A stretch of DNA of 6,355 nucleotides from Spirochaetaceae bacterium. Lineage in GTDB: Bacteria > Spirochaetota > Spirochaetia > Treponematales > Breznakiellaceae. Position 1 is the first letter of the stretch, and every line of letters starts with the position of its first letter. Shown here in pieces: positions 6,351-6,355 of this stretch. Location: NCBI GenBank assembly GCA_031284645.1, contig JAITXS010000072.1:1-6355 (forward strand), given 5' to 3'. The position numbers and the translations under genes are program-made. Under the pieces are notes generated by a model. The model saw only the letters and a list, made by a program, of their open reading frames with translations. It made no database searches and was not told the DNA's origin.

Positions 6351-6355
6351 ATAAC

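Larger units (their letters stand above)
6173..6355. repeat. Tandem degenerate hairpin array, continuing past the window
   Basis: TTTCTGGTA occurs at 6178, 6238 and 6313, giving units of 60 and 75 bp and a third that is cut off. Units 2 and 3 agree at most of about 34 positions (TTTCTGGTAAAA, then AAACCCTAT and ACCCTTT). Unit 1 is shorter by about 15 bp, the stretch containing ACCCTTT. CGAAAGCAAAGG (6199-6210) and CGAAGCAAGGG (6273-6283) are matching linkers. Each copy can form a hairpin with CTGGTA in the loop, TTT pairing with AAA. The first uses GGGAATTT (6173-6180) against AAAATCCC (6192-6199) with one mismatch. The third is the longest and is listed separately. Spacing is too irregular and units too diverged for CRISPR. 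Confidence 0.8.

Noticed and set aside
6178..6355. CRISPR array
   Set aside because: Copies are 60 and 75 bp apart, diverge from each other, and the regions between the shared motif are themselves related. There is no constant repeat with unique spacers and no cas gene.

Overview
The window reads as a bacterial chromosome segment with two housekeeping aminoacyl-tRNA synthetase genes, a probable orphan DNA adenine methyltransferase gene, and the start of a structured repeat array. The best guess is a spirochaete of the Treponema type. The supports are a large (1100-residue) IleS of the eukaryote-like IleS2 class, which spirochaetes are known to carry, moderate GC in the synthetase genes, and a methyltransferase that resembles what I recall from treponemes. 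No rRNA or other marker confirms this, so the genus is an inference.

Layout. Positions 1-149 are a non-coding leader with a perfect 15-bp inverted repeat (7-40), a short GC-rich hairpin (55-75) and a possible sigma-70-type promoter (115-143) placed so that transcription would begin at or next to the cysS ATG. Positions 150-1592 encode cysteinyl-tRNA synthetase (cysS). After 24 bases holding a strong Shine-Dalgarno, 1617-4919 encodes isoleucyl-tRNA synthetase (ileS, GTG start). The two are very probably co-transcribed. Positions 4920-4986 are a short A-rich gap with no convincing terminator. The D12-class adenine methyltransferase reads to 6093. Its conserved N-terminal motif lies upstream of the first conventional start codon, so it either uses a rare ATT start (4987) or has a damaged 5' end. 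Positions 6094-6355 contain no gene. From about 6173 to the window edge there are tandem degenerate repeats that can fold into successive hairpins sharing a CTGGTA apical loop; one G-rich arm (6281-6311) also fits a G-quadruplex motif.

How the parts relate. CysS and IleS both charge tRNAs in the cytoplasm and form an ordinary translation operon. The methyltransferase is on the same strand but looks like an accessory addition: several 60-base lines I counted are about 35-42% GC (one 52%), against about 42-57% in the synthetase genes. No restriction endonuclease is visible beside it. The hairpin array follows it directly and continues past the window edge. I see no complete novel multi-gene system here. 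The points most worth a second look are the array with its G-quadruplex motif and the unconventional methyltransferase start.
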